This document shows, piece by piece, positions 35,324 to 42,561 of a stretch of 42,561 nucleotides of DNA. The stretch lies in contig CAMBEQ010000022.1 of NCBI GenBank assembly GCA_945865545.1, positions 1 through 42,561 of the forward strand, in the 5' to 3' direction. The stretch is from Sediminibacterium ginsengisoli. GTDB taxonomy: Bacteria; Bacteroidota; Bacteroidia; Chitinophagales; Chitinophagaceae. The notes beneath the pieces are model-generated. The model worked only from the letters and a program-made list of their open reading frames with translations, was not told where the DNA came from and ran no database searches. A program made the translations under genes and the position numbers. The first letter of the stretch is position 1; every line of letters begins with the position of its first letter.

Positions 35324-36460
35324 ATGAAAAAAAATGTAGTGGGTAGCTTATTATTATTGTGTTTTTTATCCATTGTAGATATGGCTTGCTCAAATAATAA
35401 TTCAAATACAAATTCAATGTCGACAGCTAAAATCACCAGCCAAAGTTTTGGAACTTTTGAAGGGAAACCCGTAACAGAGTATACTTTAACCAATGGTAAT
35501 GGTATGCAAGTAAGTTTAATTAATTATGGCGGTACGCTTACCAAAATAATTACTCAAGCAAAAGATAGTACCTGGGGAGATGTCATTACTGGGTATGATT
35601 CATTAGCAGGTTATGTTCAAGAGGGTAATCCTTATTTTGGCGCCACCATTGGAAGGTTCGCAAACCGCATTGCTAAAGGTACTTATACCATTGATGGCGT
35701 TGCCTATAAAGCTGTCCTTAATAACAATGGTCAATCCTTACATGGTGGATTAAAAGGATTTGATAAAGTACTATGGGATGCCGTTATTTTACCTGGTGAC
35801 AGTAGTGTTCAATTAAATTATCTAAGTAAAGATGGCGAAGAAGGTTACCCTGGCAATTTAAAAGTGCAGGTAGTGTATACTTTAACAGCTAATAATGCAG
35901 TGAAGATAGAATACACAGCTAGCACCGATAAAACCACTGTGCTTAATTTAACCAATCATGCTTATTTTAATTTAACAGCGGGTAAATCACCTAATATTTA
36001 TGATCATCTAGTTCAAATAAATGCAGATAAATTTACACCAGTGGATGCTTCTTTAATTCCAACTGGCGAAATTTTAGAGGTTAAAGGAACTCCAATGGAT
36101 TTCACCCAACCAAAGCGTGTAGGGCAAGACATAGATAAAGTGACTGGCGGATACGATCACAATTGGGTTTTAAATAAAGCAGAAGGTTTGCAAGAAATTG
36201 CGAATGTATATGAACCAACTAGCGGACGTTATTTAACTGTTGCTACTACCGAGCCTGGCATTCAATTTTATTCTGGTAATTTTTTAACAGGTTCTCTAAC
36301 TGGAACTAAGAGTGGAATTATTTATAACAAACATTATGCATTGACTTTAGAAACACAGCATTTCCCAGATGGCCCTAATCAGCCTAGTTTCCCAAGTACT
36401 TTATTAAAGCCAGGTGAAACCTATCACCAAACAACATTGTATACTTTTTCTACGAAATAA
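35324..36460 (+). CDS. Aldose 1-epimerase (galactose mutarotase), lipoprotein
   Basis: A 378-residue GalM-family enzyme interconverting the alpha and beta anomers of aldoses. A lipoprotein signal ends at C22 (SIVDMACSNN), so it is exported and membrane-anchored. The catalytic His is H212 in NLTNHAYFNL and the catalytic base E343 in LTLETQHFPDGPNQPSFPST; ATIGRFANRIAKGTY and SLHGGLKGFDKVLW are also conserved. It starts 26 bp after the RND pump gene and probably shares its transcript, an unusual partner for an efflux operon. A galactokinase remnant lies just past its terminator. Confidence 0.94.
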   Translation: MKKNVVGSLLLLCFLSIVDMACSNNNSNTNSMSTAKITSQSFGTFEGKPVTEYTLTNGNGMQVSLINYGGTLTKIITQAKDSTWGDVITGYDSLAGYVQEGNPYFGATIGRFANRIAKGTYTIDGVAYKAVLNNNGQSLHGGLKGFDKVLWDAVILPGDSSVQLNYLSKDGEEGYPGNLKVQVVYTLTANNAVKIEYTASTDKTTVLNLTNHAYFNLTAGKSPNIYDHLVQINADKFTPVDASLIPTGEILEVKGTPMDFTQPKRVGQDIDKVTGGYDHNWVLNKAEGLQEIANVYEPTSGRYLTVATTEPGIQFYSGNFLTGSLTGTKSGIIYNKHYALTLETQHFPDGPNQPSFPSTLLKPGETYHQTTLYTFSTK

Positions 36461-36483
36461 TTTGTAAGATTTTTAAATCACTT

Positions 36484-36520
36484 AAAAGACTAGCTTCCTA
36501 AAAAGAGCTGGTCTTTTTTT
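36484..36520 (+). terminator. Intrinsic terminator of the efflux/mutarotase operon
   Basis: Arms AAAAGACTAGCT (36484-36495) and AGCTGGTCTTTT (36506-36517) pair with one T-G wobble. A run of seven T ends at 36520. It lies 24 bp after the mutarotase stop. Confidence 0.9.
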
Positions 36521-36527
36521 ATTTAAG

Positions 36528-36641
36528 TCAATGGCCACCATAGGTATGTTCCCCAATTAAATTAATACGCCCTGGCGACTGCACTGCCAAAATAGCATTA
36601 TAATTAAAGTGAGCTAAAAAATGGGTTTTAATAGCTGACAT
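36528..36641 (-). pseudogene. galK: Galactokinase N-terminal remnant
   Basis: On the minus strand an ATG at 36641 opens a 37-codon frame ending TGA at 36528. Its end reads QSPGRINLIGEHTYGGH, matching the galactokinase signature PGRxNLIGEHTDYNGG except that the D and N are missing; the residues before it (FLAHFNYNAILAVQ) fit the family N-terminus. Galactokinases have about 380 residues, so over 90% of the gene is gone. Nothing further of it is seen on either strand. The frame starts 18 bp after the aminotransferase stop. The adjacent mutarotase gene supports an ancestral galactose locus. It is almost certainly non-functional. Confidence 0.8.
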
Positions 36642-36659
36642 CTAATAACATTGTTATTT

Positions 36660-37796
36660 TTAAATTTTTGATAAGCAGGCTGCTGCTGCCTCTAAGGTTT
36701 CCATTTTTTTTGCAAAACACAAACGTATTACTTTATGATCGGTAGCATTTTGATAAAAAGCGGACATGGGTATTACCGCTATACCAAAATCTTTGACCAA
36801 TCTTTCAGCAAATATTGTATCCGCTTCATCTGATATTGCTTCATAACTGTAACTTTCAAAATAGGATCCAGAAGAAGGAATATATTTAAATTGAGTACCG
36901 GCCAATAAGCTTCTTAAATAATCTCTTTTCTCTTGATACATATTACCTAGTGTTAAATAGGCTTCCTTATTATTCATGTATTTAGCAATACCTAACTGTT
37001 TGGGGGTATCACAACTAAATGCATTGAACTGATGTACTTTTCGGTATTCTTTCATTAATGCAGCTGGAGCAACACAATAGCCTAATTTCCAACCTGTACA
37101 ATGATAGGTCTTACCAAATGAAAAACAAACAAAACTGCGTGCAAATAAATCGGGATACTTCATCGCCGTCTCATGTTGCTTATTATCATAAATTAAATGC
37201 TCGTATACTTCATCACTAATTAAATACAAATTATTAGTAAGTACTATTTCTTGTAATTGTAATAGGTCTTGCTTAGTCATCACTACCCCAGTTGGATTAT
37301 GGGGTGTATTGACCAATATTGCTTTTGTTTTTTTTGTAATGGCTGCAATGACTTTATCCCAAGGTATCGTATAGTTGGGAAATTCTAAAGCAATAGGTAC
37401 AACCACGCCTCCATTAAAAGTAATATTAGGGATATAACTATCGTAAGCAGGTTCAAAAATAATTACCTCGTCTCCTTGTTGAATAATAGTGGAGAAGGCA
37501 TTAAAAATAGCATAAGTACCTCCTGGAGTAATAGTTATTTCCGTTTCAGGATGGATAGTAGTCTGGTATAAAAAATTTATTTTTTCGGCAAGCCTTTCTC
37601 TTAACAGAGGTAGGCCATAGGTATGCGCGTATTGATTGCCGCCTTCCTGCATAGCTTCTGAAACACTGTTAATTAATGTTTCACTCATAGGAAAATCGGG
37701 GAAACCTTGTCCTAAATTAATGGCATTGTGCTTTAGCGCCAATTGGCTCATGACTGTAAAAATACTCGTGCCAATGGAAGGGAGCTTGGATTGCAT
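36660..37796 (-). CDS. Methionine aminotransferase-like PLP enzyme
   Basis: A 378-residue class I/II aminotransferase of the YbdL/KAT III type. INLGQGFPDFPMSETLI opens the fold, NTPHNPTGVV gives the substrate-binding Asn-Pro, SDEVYEHLIYD the cofactor Asp, and SFGKTYHCTGWKLGY the PLP lysine K229. YbdL prefers methionine, histidine and phenylalanine; a role in methionine salvage or kynurenine transamination is plausible. It is not the branched-chain IlvE, which has a different fold. It lies 13 bp after an orphan TolC-family gene and is likely co-transcribed with it. Confidence 0.92.
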   Translation of the reverse strand: MQSKLPSIGTSIFTVMSQLALKHNAINLGQGFPDFPMSETLINSVSEAMQEGGNQYAHTYGLPLLRERLAEKINFLYQTTIHPETEITITPGGTYAIFNAFSTIIQQGDEVIIFEPAYDSYIPNITFNGGVVVPIALEFPNYTIPWDKVIAAITKKTKAILVNTPHNPTGVVMTKQDLLQLQEIVLTNNLYLISDEVYEHLIYDNKQHETAMKYPDLFARSFVCFSFGKTYHCTGWKLGYCVAPAALMKEYRKVHQFNAFSCDTPKQLGIAKYMNNKEAYLTLGNMYQEKRDYLRSLLAGTQFKYIPSSGSYFESYSYEAISDEADTIFAERLVKDFGIAVIPMSAFYQNATDHKVIRLCFAKKMETLEAAAACLSKI

Positions 37797-37809
37797 TAAT
37801 TAAGGAATA

Positions 37810-39123
37810 TTAAAAAGTAAACTGGTTGGATAAACGCTTTAACTCTATTTCTGCAATTTTTGCATTGAAACGCAAACTTACCAATCTAAATCCAGCACTC
37901 TCAAAACTTTGTTGAGCTTGCTTTACATCTACCATGGTAGCTTGGCCCAACTTATATTTTTGCATCACTAAATCCAACAAGGATTGTGATAATTCATAGT
38001 TTTTAATTTCTATGGGAGTTTGCTTTAAACTATTTTGATAACTCTGATAAGTTTTAAATAATTCGGTGGCTAAATCTTGCTCCGTATTTTGTAATTGAAT
38101 TTTTGCAGACTTGGTATTAATTTCAGCATTTTTGATGGCACGCTTGTTCGCACCACCATTATAAAGTGGAATGCTTAAATTAACCCCTAAAAATGGACCA
38201 TAACTTTCATTTAATAATATAAATCCAGCTGCAGACTTATTGCTATTATAATTATATCCGGAATTGGCTCTTAATGTTGGATAAGTTAAGGATCTAGTTT
38301 CTTTTTCTAGATATTGATTTACATTAATTAGTTGTTGTGCTGATTGCAATAATGGATGATCTTTCATCTTTTCTTCCACTGCAGATAACAATAATTTTTC
38401 GTCTACTTTAATGCTATCGTTAATGAAAATAGTAGTCGTAGCAGGTAGTACAATGGTATTTAACAAATCGGCTTTAGCTTGATCAATGATTAATAATTGA
38501 TTTTGTTCGGCTTGAACTAAGGCATTTAAATCTAAATTTGATTGTAAGAAATCGGCTTGATTTGCCGCTCCAATTTTTTGACGTGTTTCAATAATATCTA
38601 CTCTTTCTTTAGAAGTTTCAATTGATTTTTGAATCGTTTTTAAAAAGGCTTGTTGTCTAACTACATTATAGTATTGTTGCATTACTGTTGAAATGGTATT
38701 CAACAATTGTGATTCAAGCAATGATTTATTTTGACGCTCAATACTTTCTAATCTATTTTTAGTGGCCTTTACTCTAAATCCATTAAATAAAATCATATTG
38801 GCAGTCAGACCACTATTTAAAGTACTACCGTCAACACCATCACGTGAAGTGTTCCGATTGGCATCTGGGAATGTTTGATTAATAGTGGTTATGGTATTGT
38901 TATTCGTAGTGGTATTGGTAATAGTAGGTAAGCCCCCAGCCACACCAATATTATTATTGTTTTTAGCAATGACTAAATTATTTTCTACCAATTGAATATC
39001 ATAACTATTTTGAAGCGCTGTTTGAATAGCATCACTCAAGGTTAATGTCTTTTGAGCAGCAATATGATTACTTGATAGAAGAACCAAACAAGCGAAAAGA
39101 AATAAGGAAGTTAATTTTTGCAT
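37810..39123 (-). CDS. TolC-family outer-membrane efflux protein (orphan)
   Basis: A 437-residue TolC-like protein with signal peptide (MQKLTSLFLFACLVLLSSNHIAAQ). The two repeats show long helices; a Thr/Asn-rich segment (TNTTTNNNTITTINQTF, about 69-85) lies in the outer loop region. VNLSIPLYNGGANKRAIKNA and MQKYKLGQATMVDVKQAQQS are characteristic. No adaptor or pump gene lies beside it, so it may serve another exporter elsewhere. It shares little identity by eye with the TolC at 29125. It lies 75 bp after pyrH and 13 bp before the aminotransferase. Confidence 0.92.
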   Translation of the reverse strand: MQKLTSLFLFACLVLLSSNHIAAQKTLTLSDAIQTALQNSYDIQLVENNLVIAKNNNNIGVAGGLPTITNTTTNNNTITTINQTFPDANRNTSRDGVDGSTLNSGLTANMILFNGFRVKATKNRLESIERQNKSLLESQLLNTISTVMQQYYNVVRQQAFLKTIQKSIETSKERVDIIETRQKIGAANQADFLQSNLDLNALVQAEQNQLLIIDQAKADLLNTIVLPATTTIFINDSIKVDEKLLLSAVEEKMKDHPLLQSAQQLINVNQYLEKETRSLTYPTLRANSGYNYNSNKSAAGFILLNESYGPFLGVNLSIPLYNGGANKRAIKNAEINTKSAKIQLQNTEQDLATELFKTYQSYQNSLKQTPIEIKNYELSQSLLDLVMQKYKLGQATMVDVKQAQQSFESAGFRLVSLRFNAKIAEIELKRLSNQFTF

Positions 39124-39198
39124 ACTTTAAAATTAAGATAGCGATGTAGAAATTCAATAAAAATTACATCAGTGGTTATAGTTTAGTTTTGGCGACTT

Positions 39199-39915
39199 CT
39201 ACCCCACCAAAGTTCCAATAGCGGCTCCTTGTACTACTTTTAATAAATTTCCAGGTTGATTCATATCAAAGACAATAATGGGTAATTTGTTTTCCATACA
39301 CAGTGTAAATGCGGTGGTATCCATTACTTTTAAATTTTTTGATATACAATCTTGAAAACTAATAGTATCAAATTTAACAGCTGCAGGATTTTTTTCTGGA
39401 TCACTATCATACACTCCATCCACACGGGTTCCTTTTAATATCACATCTGCTTTCATTTCTATAGCGCGAAGCGAACCTGCCGTATCGGTAGTGAAATAGG
39501 GATTGCCGGTACCAGCTCCAAATATAACCACACGCCCTTTTTCTAAATGACGTAATGCTTTTCGACGAATATAAGGTTCTGCTACTTGCTCCATTACGAT
39601 GGCCGATTGCAAACGGGTATAGACACCTATTTTTTCTAACATAGCTTGAATCGCCATAGCATTAATCACGGTCGCTAACATGCCCATATAATCACCATGC
39701 GCTCTTTCAATACCACTATCGGCCTCATTCATTCCTCTATAAATATTACCCCCGCCAATAACGATAGCTACTTGTACCCCCAATTCCACTACTTGCTTAA
39801 TTTCAATTGCATATTGTTCAATTATTTTAGGGTCAAATGGGTCTCCATTTTTTTGATTTCCCAATAAAGCCTCTCCTGATAATTTCAATAATACACGCTT
39901 GTATTTTGGCAACAT
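39199..39915 (-). CDS. pyrH: UMP kinase
   Basis: A 238-residue amino-acid-kinase-fold enzyme phosphorylating UMP. The start [19 protein letters not shown] is diagnostic; [32 protein letters not shown] and [19 protein letters not shown] are conserved binding loops. An in-frame ATG at 39999 would add 28 residues, but that stretch covers the tsf terminator, so 39915 is the real start. It follows rpsB-tsf, an order common in bacteria, although the intervening terminator suggests its own promoter or read-through. Confidence 0.96.
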   Translation of the reverse strand: MLPKYKRVLLKLSGEALLGNQKNGDPFDPKIIEQYAIEIKQVVELGVQVAIVIGGGNIYRGMNEADSGIERAHGDYMGMLATVINAMAIQAMLEKIGVYTRLQSAIVMEQVAEPYIRRKALRHLEKGRVVIFGAGTGNPYFTTDTAGSLRAIEMKADVILKGTRVDGVYDSDPEKNPAAVKFDTISFQDCISKNLKVMDTTAFTLCMENKLPIIVFDMNQPGNLLKVVQGAAIGTLVG

Positions 39916-39960
39916 AGCTATACTTATTTTGTACTTGCAAGATAAGAATTTTAGGGCAAC

Positions 39961-39989
39961 AAAAAAGGGTCCCGATTGCTCAGGACCCT
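39961..39989 (-). terminator. Intrinsic terminator after tsf
   Basis: Arms AGGGTCC (39966-39972) and GGACCCT (39983-39989) pair, and the minus-strand transcript runs into six T (39966-39961). It lies 35 bp past the tsf stop and before the pyrH start. Confidence 0.85.
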
Positions 39990-40023
39990 GTCTATTCAAC
40001 GAATTCTTTTAAATTTTTTACAA

Positions 40024-40857
40024 TTAACCCAAAGCCACACGTTTGAATTCGGTCACTTTTAATGCACCATCCACTGATTTTACATATTCTCCTACTGTTT
40101 TACCACCATCTTTTACGAAAGCTTGTGCTAGTAAGGTTTGCTCTTTAAAGAAAGCATTGATTTTACCTTCTGCAATTTTAGCAATCATTTCTTCTGGTTT
40201 TCCAGCCATTTTTGGATCTTCCTTCATGGTGTCTATAATAATAGCACGCTCACGAGCTACGGTTTCTGCAGGAACTGATTCAGGATCAACTGCCACTGGG
40301 TTCATTGCAGCAATTTGCATCGCTAAATCTTTACCCACTTCAGCAGCTTCAGCACTTAAACCAACCAATACGCCCATTCTATAGGAGCCATGAATATAAG
40401 ATGCTACATAAGCAGCTTCTACTCTTTCGAATTTAGCGACTCCAATTTTTTCACCAATAGAAGCTAATTTATCATTGATCATGTCAGACACTTTAGTGCC
40501 ATTCACGCTTACTTCATTTAATTCAGCAGCAGATTTTACATTGTTCGCCACTGCAGCGTCAGCAATGCTTTGTGCAAATGCAACGAATTCTGCATTCTTA
40601 GAAACGAAATCTGTTTCACAAGAAATACATACAACAAAACCAGTTTTATGATCTGCAGAAGTTTGTGCAATAATCACCCCTTCTTTTGCTTCACGATCGC
40701 TTCGCTTTGCGGCTACTTTTTGTCCTTGCTTACGTAACCAATCGATGGCTGCTTCAAAATCGTTATTGGTTTCGGTTAATGCTTTTCTACAATCCATCAT
40801 TCCAGCACCTGTTGCTTGACGTAATTTATTAATGTCAGCAGCTGTTATTGTACTCAT
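40024..40857 (-). CDS. tsf: Translation elongation factor Ts
   Basis: A 277-residue guanine-nucleotide exchange factor for EF-Tu. The N-terminal UBA-like domain reads LRQATGAGMMDCRKALTE (about 12-29), and the EF-Tu-contacting TDFVSKN motif is at 82-88. IAAMNPVAVDPESVP and the C-terminal core follow. The length is normal for the family. It lies 112 bp after rpsB with a hairpin terminator between them. Confidence 0.97.
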   Translation of the reverse strand: MSTITAADINKLRQATGAGMMDCRKALTETNNDFEAAIDWLRKQGQKVAAKRSDREAKEGVIIAQTSADHKTGFVVCISCETDFVSKNAEFVAFAQSIADAAVANNVKSAAELNEVSVNGTKVSDMINDKLASIGEKIGVAKFERVEAAYVASYIHGSYRMGVLVGLSAEAAEVGKDLAMQIAAMNPVAVDPESVPAETVARERAIIIDTMKEDPKMAGKPEEMIAKIAEGKINAFFKEQTLLAQAFVKDGGKTVGEYVKSVDGALKVTEFKRVALG

Positions 40858-40912
40858 AATAATATAATTTAAAATAAATGTGTAATAAAATTAATTAGGC
40901 ATTTAATGAACT

Positions 40913-40960
40913 AAAAACAATTGGGTCATTAGTATCCCATGGACACCAATAACCCAATTG
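40913..40960 (-). terminator. Hairpin between rpsB and tsf
   Basis: Sixteen-base arms (40918-40933 and 40945-40960) pair with two mismatches, and the minus-strand transcript then has five T. It begins 9 bp after the rpsB stop. It probably reduces transcription from rpsB into tsf, like the partial terminator in E. coli. Confidence 0.7.
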
Positions 40961-40969
40961 GATAATTAA

Positions 40970-41848
40970 TTATTTACCTGCTGGGCGACGTGTACTTTGA
41001 ATACGACGCTTAGGCGCACCAGGAGCAGTTGGAGCTGCACCAGCACCACGCTTACCTCTTCCACCTTCAGCATTTGCTTCGGCTTCCATACGTTTTGCTT
41101 TTGCTTCGTTTTCATTGTTGCCTTCTTCAGATTCGCTTTCGTCATCTTTAGAAGCTTGACGCTCTGCTAAACCTTCTGCAATGGCTGCAGTAATATAGTT
41201 AGTAATGATTGCAATAGATTTGGTTGCATCGTCATTAGCTGGAATAGAAAAATCTACTTTGTTAGGATCACAGTTGGTATCTACCATACCAAAAGTTTGT
41301 ATGCCTAAACGCTTCGCTTCTGCTAATGCAATATGCTCATGTCCAATATCCACTAAGAATAAAGCTGCTGGTAAACGGCCCAATTGAGCGATACCACCTA
41401 ATACTTTTTCCATTTTATCTTTATCACGACCTAAGGTCAAACGCTCTTTTTTAGTTAAGCTTTCTGCACTACCGTCGTTTAACATTTTTTCAATGCTTTG
41501 CATTTTCTTTACGCTCTTACGAACGGTGTTGAAGTTAGTTAACATACCACCCAACCAACGCTCTGTCGCATAAGGCATGTTTACTTTTTTAGCACACTCG
41601 CTTACAATTTCTTTTGCTTGTTTCTTGGTAGCAACAAACATAATTTTCTTACCGCTTTTTGCAATTTGCTTTAAAGCAGCAGCTGTTTCTTGTAAGTGAT
41701 CGACTGTTTTATTTAAGTCAATGATGTGAATACCTTTTTTCTCAGCGAAAATATAAGGCAACATCTTAGGGTTCCACTTCTTTTTAAGGTGACCAAAGTG
41801 TACGCCGGCCTCCAGTAATTGCTGTTGTAATGAAGTGTTATTTTCCAT
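40970..41848 (-). CDS. rpsB: Ribosomal protein uS2 with long charged tail
   Basis: A 292-residue small-subunit protein. The core matches uS2: LLEAGVHFGHLKKKWNPKM, RWLGGMLTNFNTVRKSVKKM and VDTNCDPNKVDFSIPANDDA. The core ends near residue 230; the remaining 60 residues are an acidic stretch (DDESESEEGNNENEAKAKR) then a basic Gly/Ala/Pro/Arg tail (PKRRIQSTRRPAGK). The extension is absent from E. coli S2 (241 residues). It lies 42 bp after rpsI. Confidence 0.97.
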   Translation of the reverse strand: MENNTSLQQQLLEAGVHFGHLKKKWNPKMLPYIFAEKKGIHIIDLNKTVDHLQETAAALKQIAKSGKKIMFVATKKQAKEIVSECAKKVNMPYATERWLGGMLTNFNTVRKSVKKMQSIEKMLNDGSAESLTKKERLTLGRDKDKMEKVLGGIAQLGRLPAALFLVDIGHEHIALAEAKRLGIQTFGMVDTNCDPNKVDFSIPANDDATKSIAIITNYITAAIAEGLAERQASKDDESESEEGNNENEAKAKRMEAEANAEGGRGKRGAGAAPTAPGAPKRRIQSTRRPAGK

Positions 41849-41890
41849 TTGTATAATTTGTTGTAATGAATTAATGTTAAAATTGTTGGA

Positions 41891-42280
41891 TTAACGTTTA
41901 CTGAACTGGAAGCTTCTACGTGCTTTCTTATGTCCGAATTTCTTACGCTCAACACTACGAGGGTCACGCGTTAGTTGTCCAGCTGCTTTTAAAGCAGGAC
42001 GCAATTCAGGATTCAATTCAATTAATACACGAGCAATACCTAATTTGGCTGCTTCTGCTTGTCCTTTTAAACCACCGCCTTGAGCGTTGATAACGATATC
42101 GTATTTACCAATTAAGTCAGTAGTTTTTAAAGGCGCTTCTACTTGATTTTGTAAATACACTAATGGGAAGTAAGCTTTATAATCTTTATCGTTCACGGTA
42201 ATTTTTCCACTACCCTTACTAACAAAGACGCGTGTTACTGCTTCCTTACGACGACCAACTGCATTTGTTTGCTTTTCCAT
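41891..42280 (-). CDS. rpsI: Ribosomal protein uS9
   Basis: A 129-residue small-subunit protein with the family start (VGRRKEAVTRVFVSKGSGKI), the GGGLKGQAEAAKLGIARVLI centre and the conserved tail RKKFGHKKARRSFQFSKR, whose basic end reaches the decoding site. It lies 20 bp after rplM, the usual L13-S9 pair. Confidence 0.98.
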   Translation of the reverse strand: MEKQTNAVGRRKEAVTRVFVSKGSGKITVNDKDYKAYFPLVYLQNQVEAPLKTTDLIGKYDIVINAQGGGLKGQAEAAKLGIARVLIELNPELRPALKAAGQLTRDPRSVERKKFGHKKARRSFQFSKR

Positions 42281-42300
42281 TTATTTATATTTGGAATTAA

Positions 42301-42561
42301 TTAAAATTTAAATTCTTTAGGTTGTTGTGCAGTATGAGGGTGTTTGTCACCAGCATATACAAACAATTTCTTAACCATCTTACGTCCTAAACGATTTTTA
42401 GGTAACATACCTTTAACCGCTCTTTCCATAATTACTTCTGGACGACGCTTGATTAAATCTTCTGCAGCTTCTTCTTTCTTACCACCTGGGTAACCAGAAT
42501 AGTTTAAGTATTGTTTATCGTGGAATTTATTTCCAGTCAACTTTACTTTTTCTGCATTAAT
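42301..42561 (-). CDS. rplM: Ribosomal protein uL13 (N-terminus beyond right edge)
   Basis: The C-terminal 86 residues of uL13. The frame stays open to the last base (reading [20 protein letters not shown] at the edge), with [20 protein letters not shown] and [20 protein letters not shown] as family motifs. No start codon lies in the window. It is followed by rpsI. Confidence 0.97.
   Translation of the reverse strand: MNAEKVKLTGNKFHDKQYLNYSGYPGGKKEEAAEDLIKRRPEVIMERAVKGMLPKNRLGRKMVKKLFVYAGDKHPHTAQQPKEFKF

Noticed and set aside
36660..37796. Assignment of the aminotransferase as IlvE to complete the branched-chain pathway
   Set aside because: It is a fold-type I YbdL-like enzyme; IlvE is fold-type IV and none is present in the window.
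39139..39170. GATGTA/TACATC inverted repeat between pyrH and the orphan TolC gene
   Set aside because: Only six perfect base pairs with a long loop and no T-run; could be chance in A+T-rich DNA.
39916..39999. Upstream in-frame ATG that would lengthen UMP kinase by 28 residues
   Set aside because: The added stretch spans the tsf terminator hairpin and has no family similarity; the start at 39915 gives the canonical N-terminus.
41713..41967. 84-codon frame overlapping rpsI and rpsB
   Set aside because: It is out of frame within two ribosomal protein genes; no support.

Overview
The window is chromosomal DNA, low in GC, from a Bacteroidota bacterium, most likely a Chitinophagaceae-like lineage. 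The signs are promoters of the Bacteroidota type (TTTG / TAnnTTTG), A-rich starts with no Shine-Dalgarno sequence, a CarboxypepD_reg-type TonB receptor, an Ilv5-like IlvC, a DUF502 membrane protein and an S2 protein with a long charged tail. The assignment rests on reading the sequence only; no database search was run.

Region 1 (1-4391). A TonB-dependent outer-membrane receptor, cut by the left edge, lies behind a small exported Cys/His-containing protein ending in an RGPP motif. This may be a metal-uptake pair. It is followed by a nitroreductase with a strong terminator and by a two-gene toxin-antitoxin module (ribbon-helix-helix antitoxin plus PIN toxin) with a perfect 16-bp palindrome in its promoter region.

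Region 2 (4426-20671, all leftward). Twelve biosynthetic genes in one direction: leuA-leuC-leuD-leuB-ilvD-ilvB-ilvN-ilvC-ilvA-thrA-thrB-thrC. They supply leucine, valine, isoleucine and threonine; threonine from ThrABC is the substrate of IlvA, so the cluster is nearly self-contained. The transaminase IlvE and aspartate-semialdehyde dehydrogenase are not in the window. The leuA upstream region holds a leftward hairpin terminator, a 19-nt element also found upstream of the metal-uptake pair, and an 18-codon open frame.

Region 3 (20919-28369). A TPR-like protein of unknown function diverges from leuA. Leftward genes then follow: fadD-type acyl-CoA ligase and exported cyanophycinase-like peptidase (one unit), and DUF502, serC and DUF1015 (another unit, closed by a terminator).

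Region 4 (28494-36520, rightward). A TetR regulator, TolC, lipoprotein membrane-fusion protein and RND pump form an efflux operon whose promoter is spanned by an inverted repeat. A lipoprotein aldose 1-epimerase follows 26 bp later and the unit ends at a clear terminator. Just beyond it, on the other strand, lies a 37-codon remnant of a galactokinase gene.

Region 5 (36660-42561, leftward). An orphan TolC-family protein and a methionine-type aminotransferase, then the translation/nucleotide block rplM (partial)-rpsI-rpsB-tsf-pyrH, with hairpin terminators after rpsB and after tsf.

No rRNA, tRNA, CRISPR array, insertion sequence or phage gene was seen. No wholly new multi-gene system is evident. 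The most unusual items are the galactokinase remnant, the palindromic operators, the fused amino-acid operon with its odd leader, and the uncharacterised gene facing leuA.
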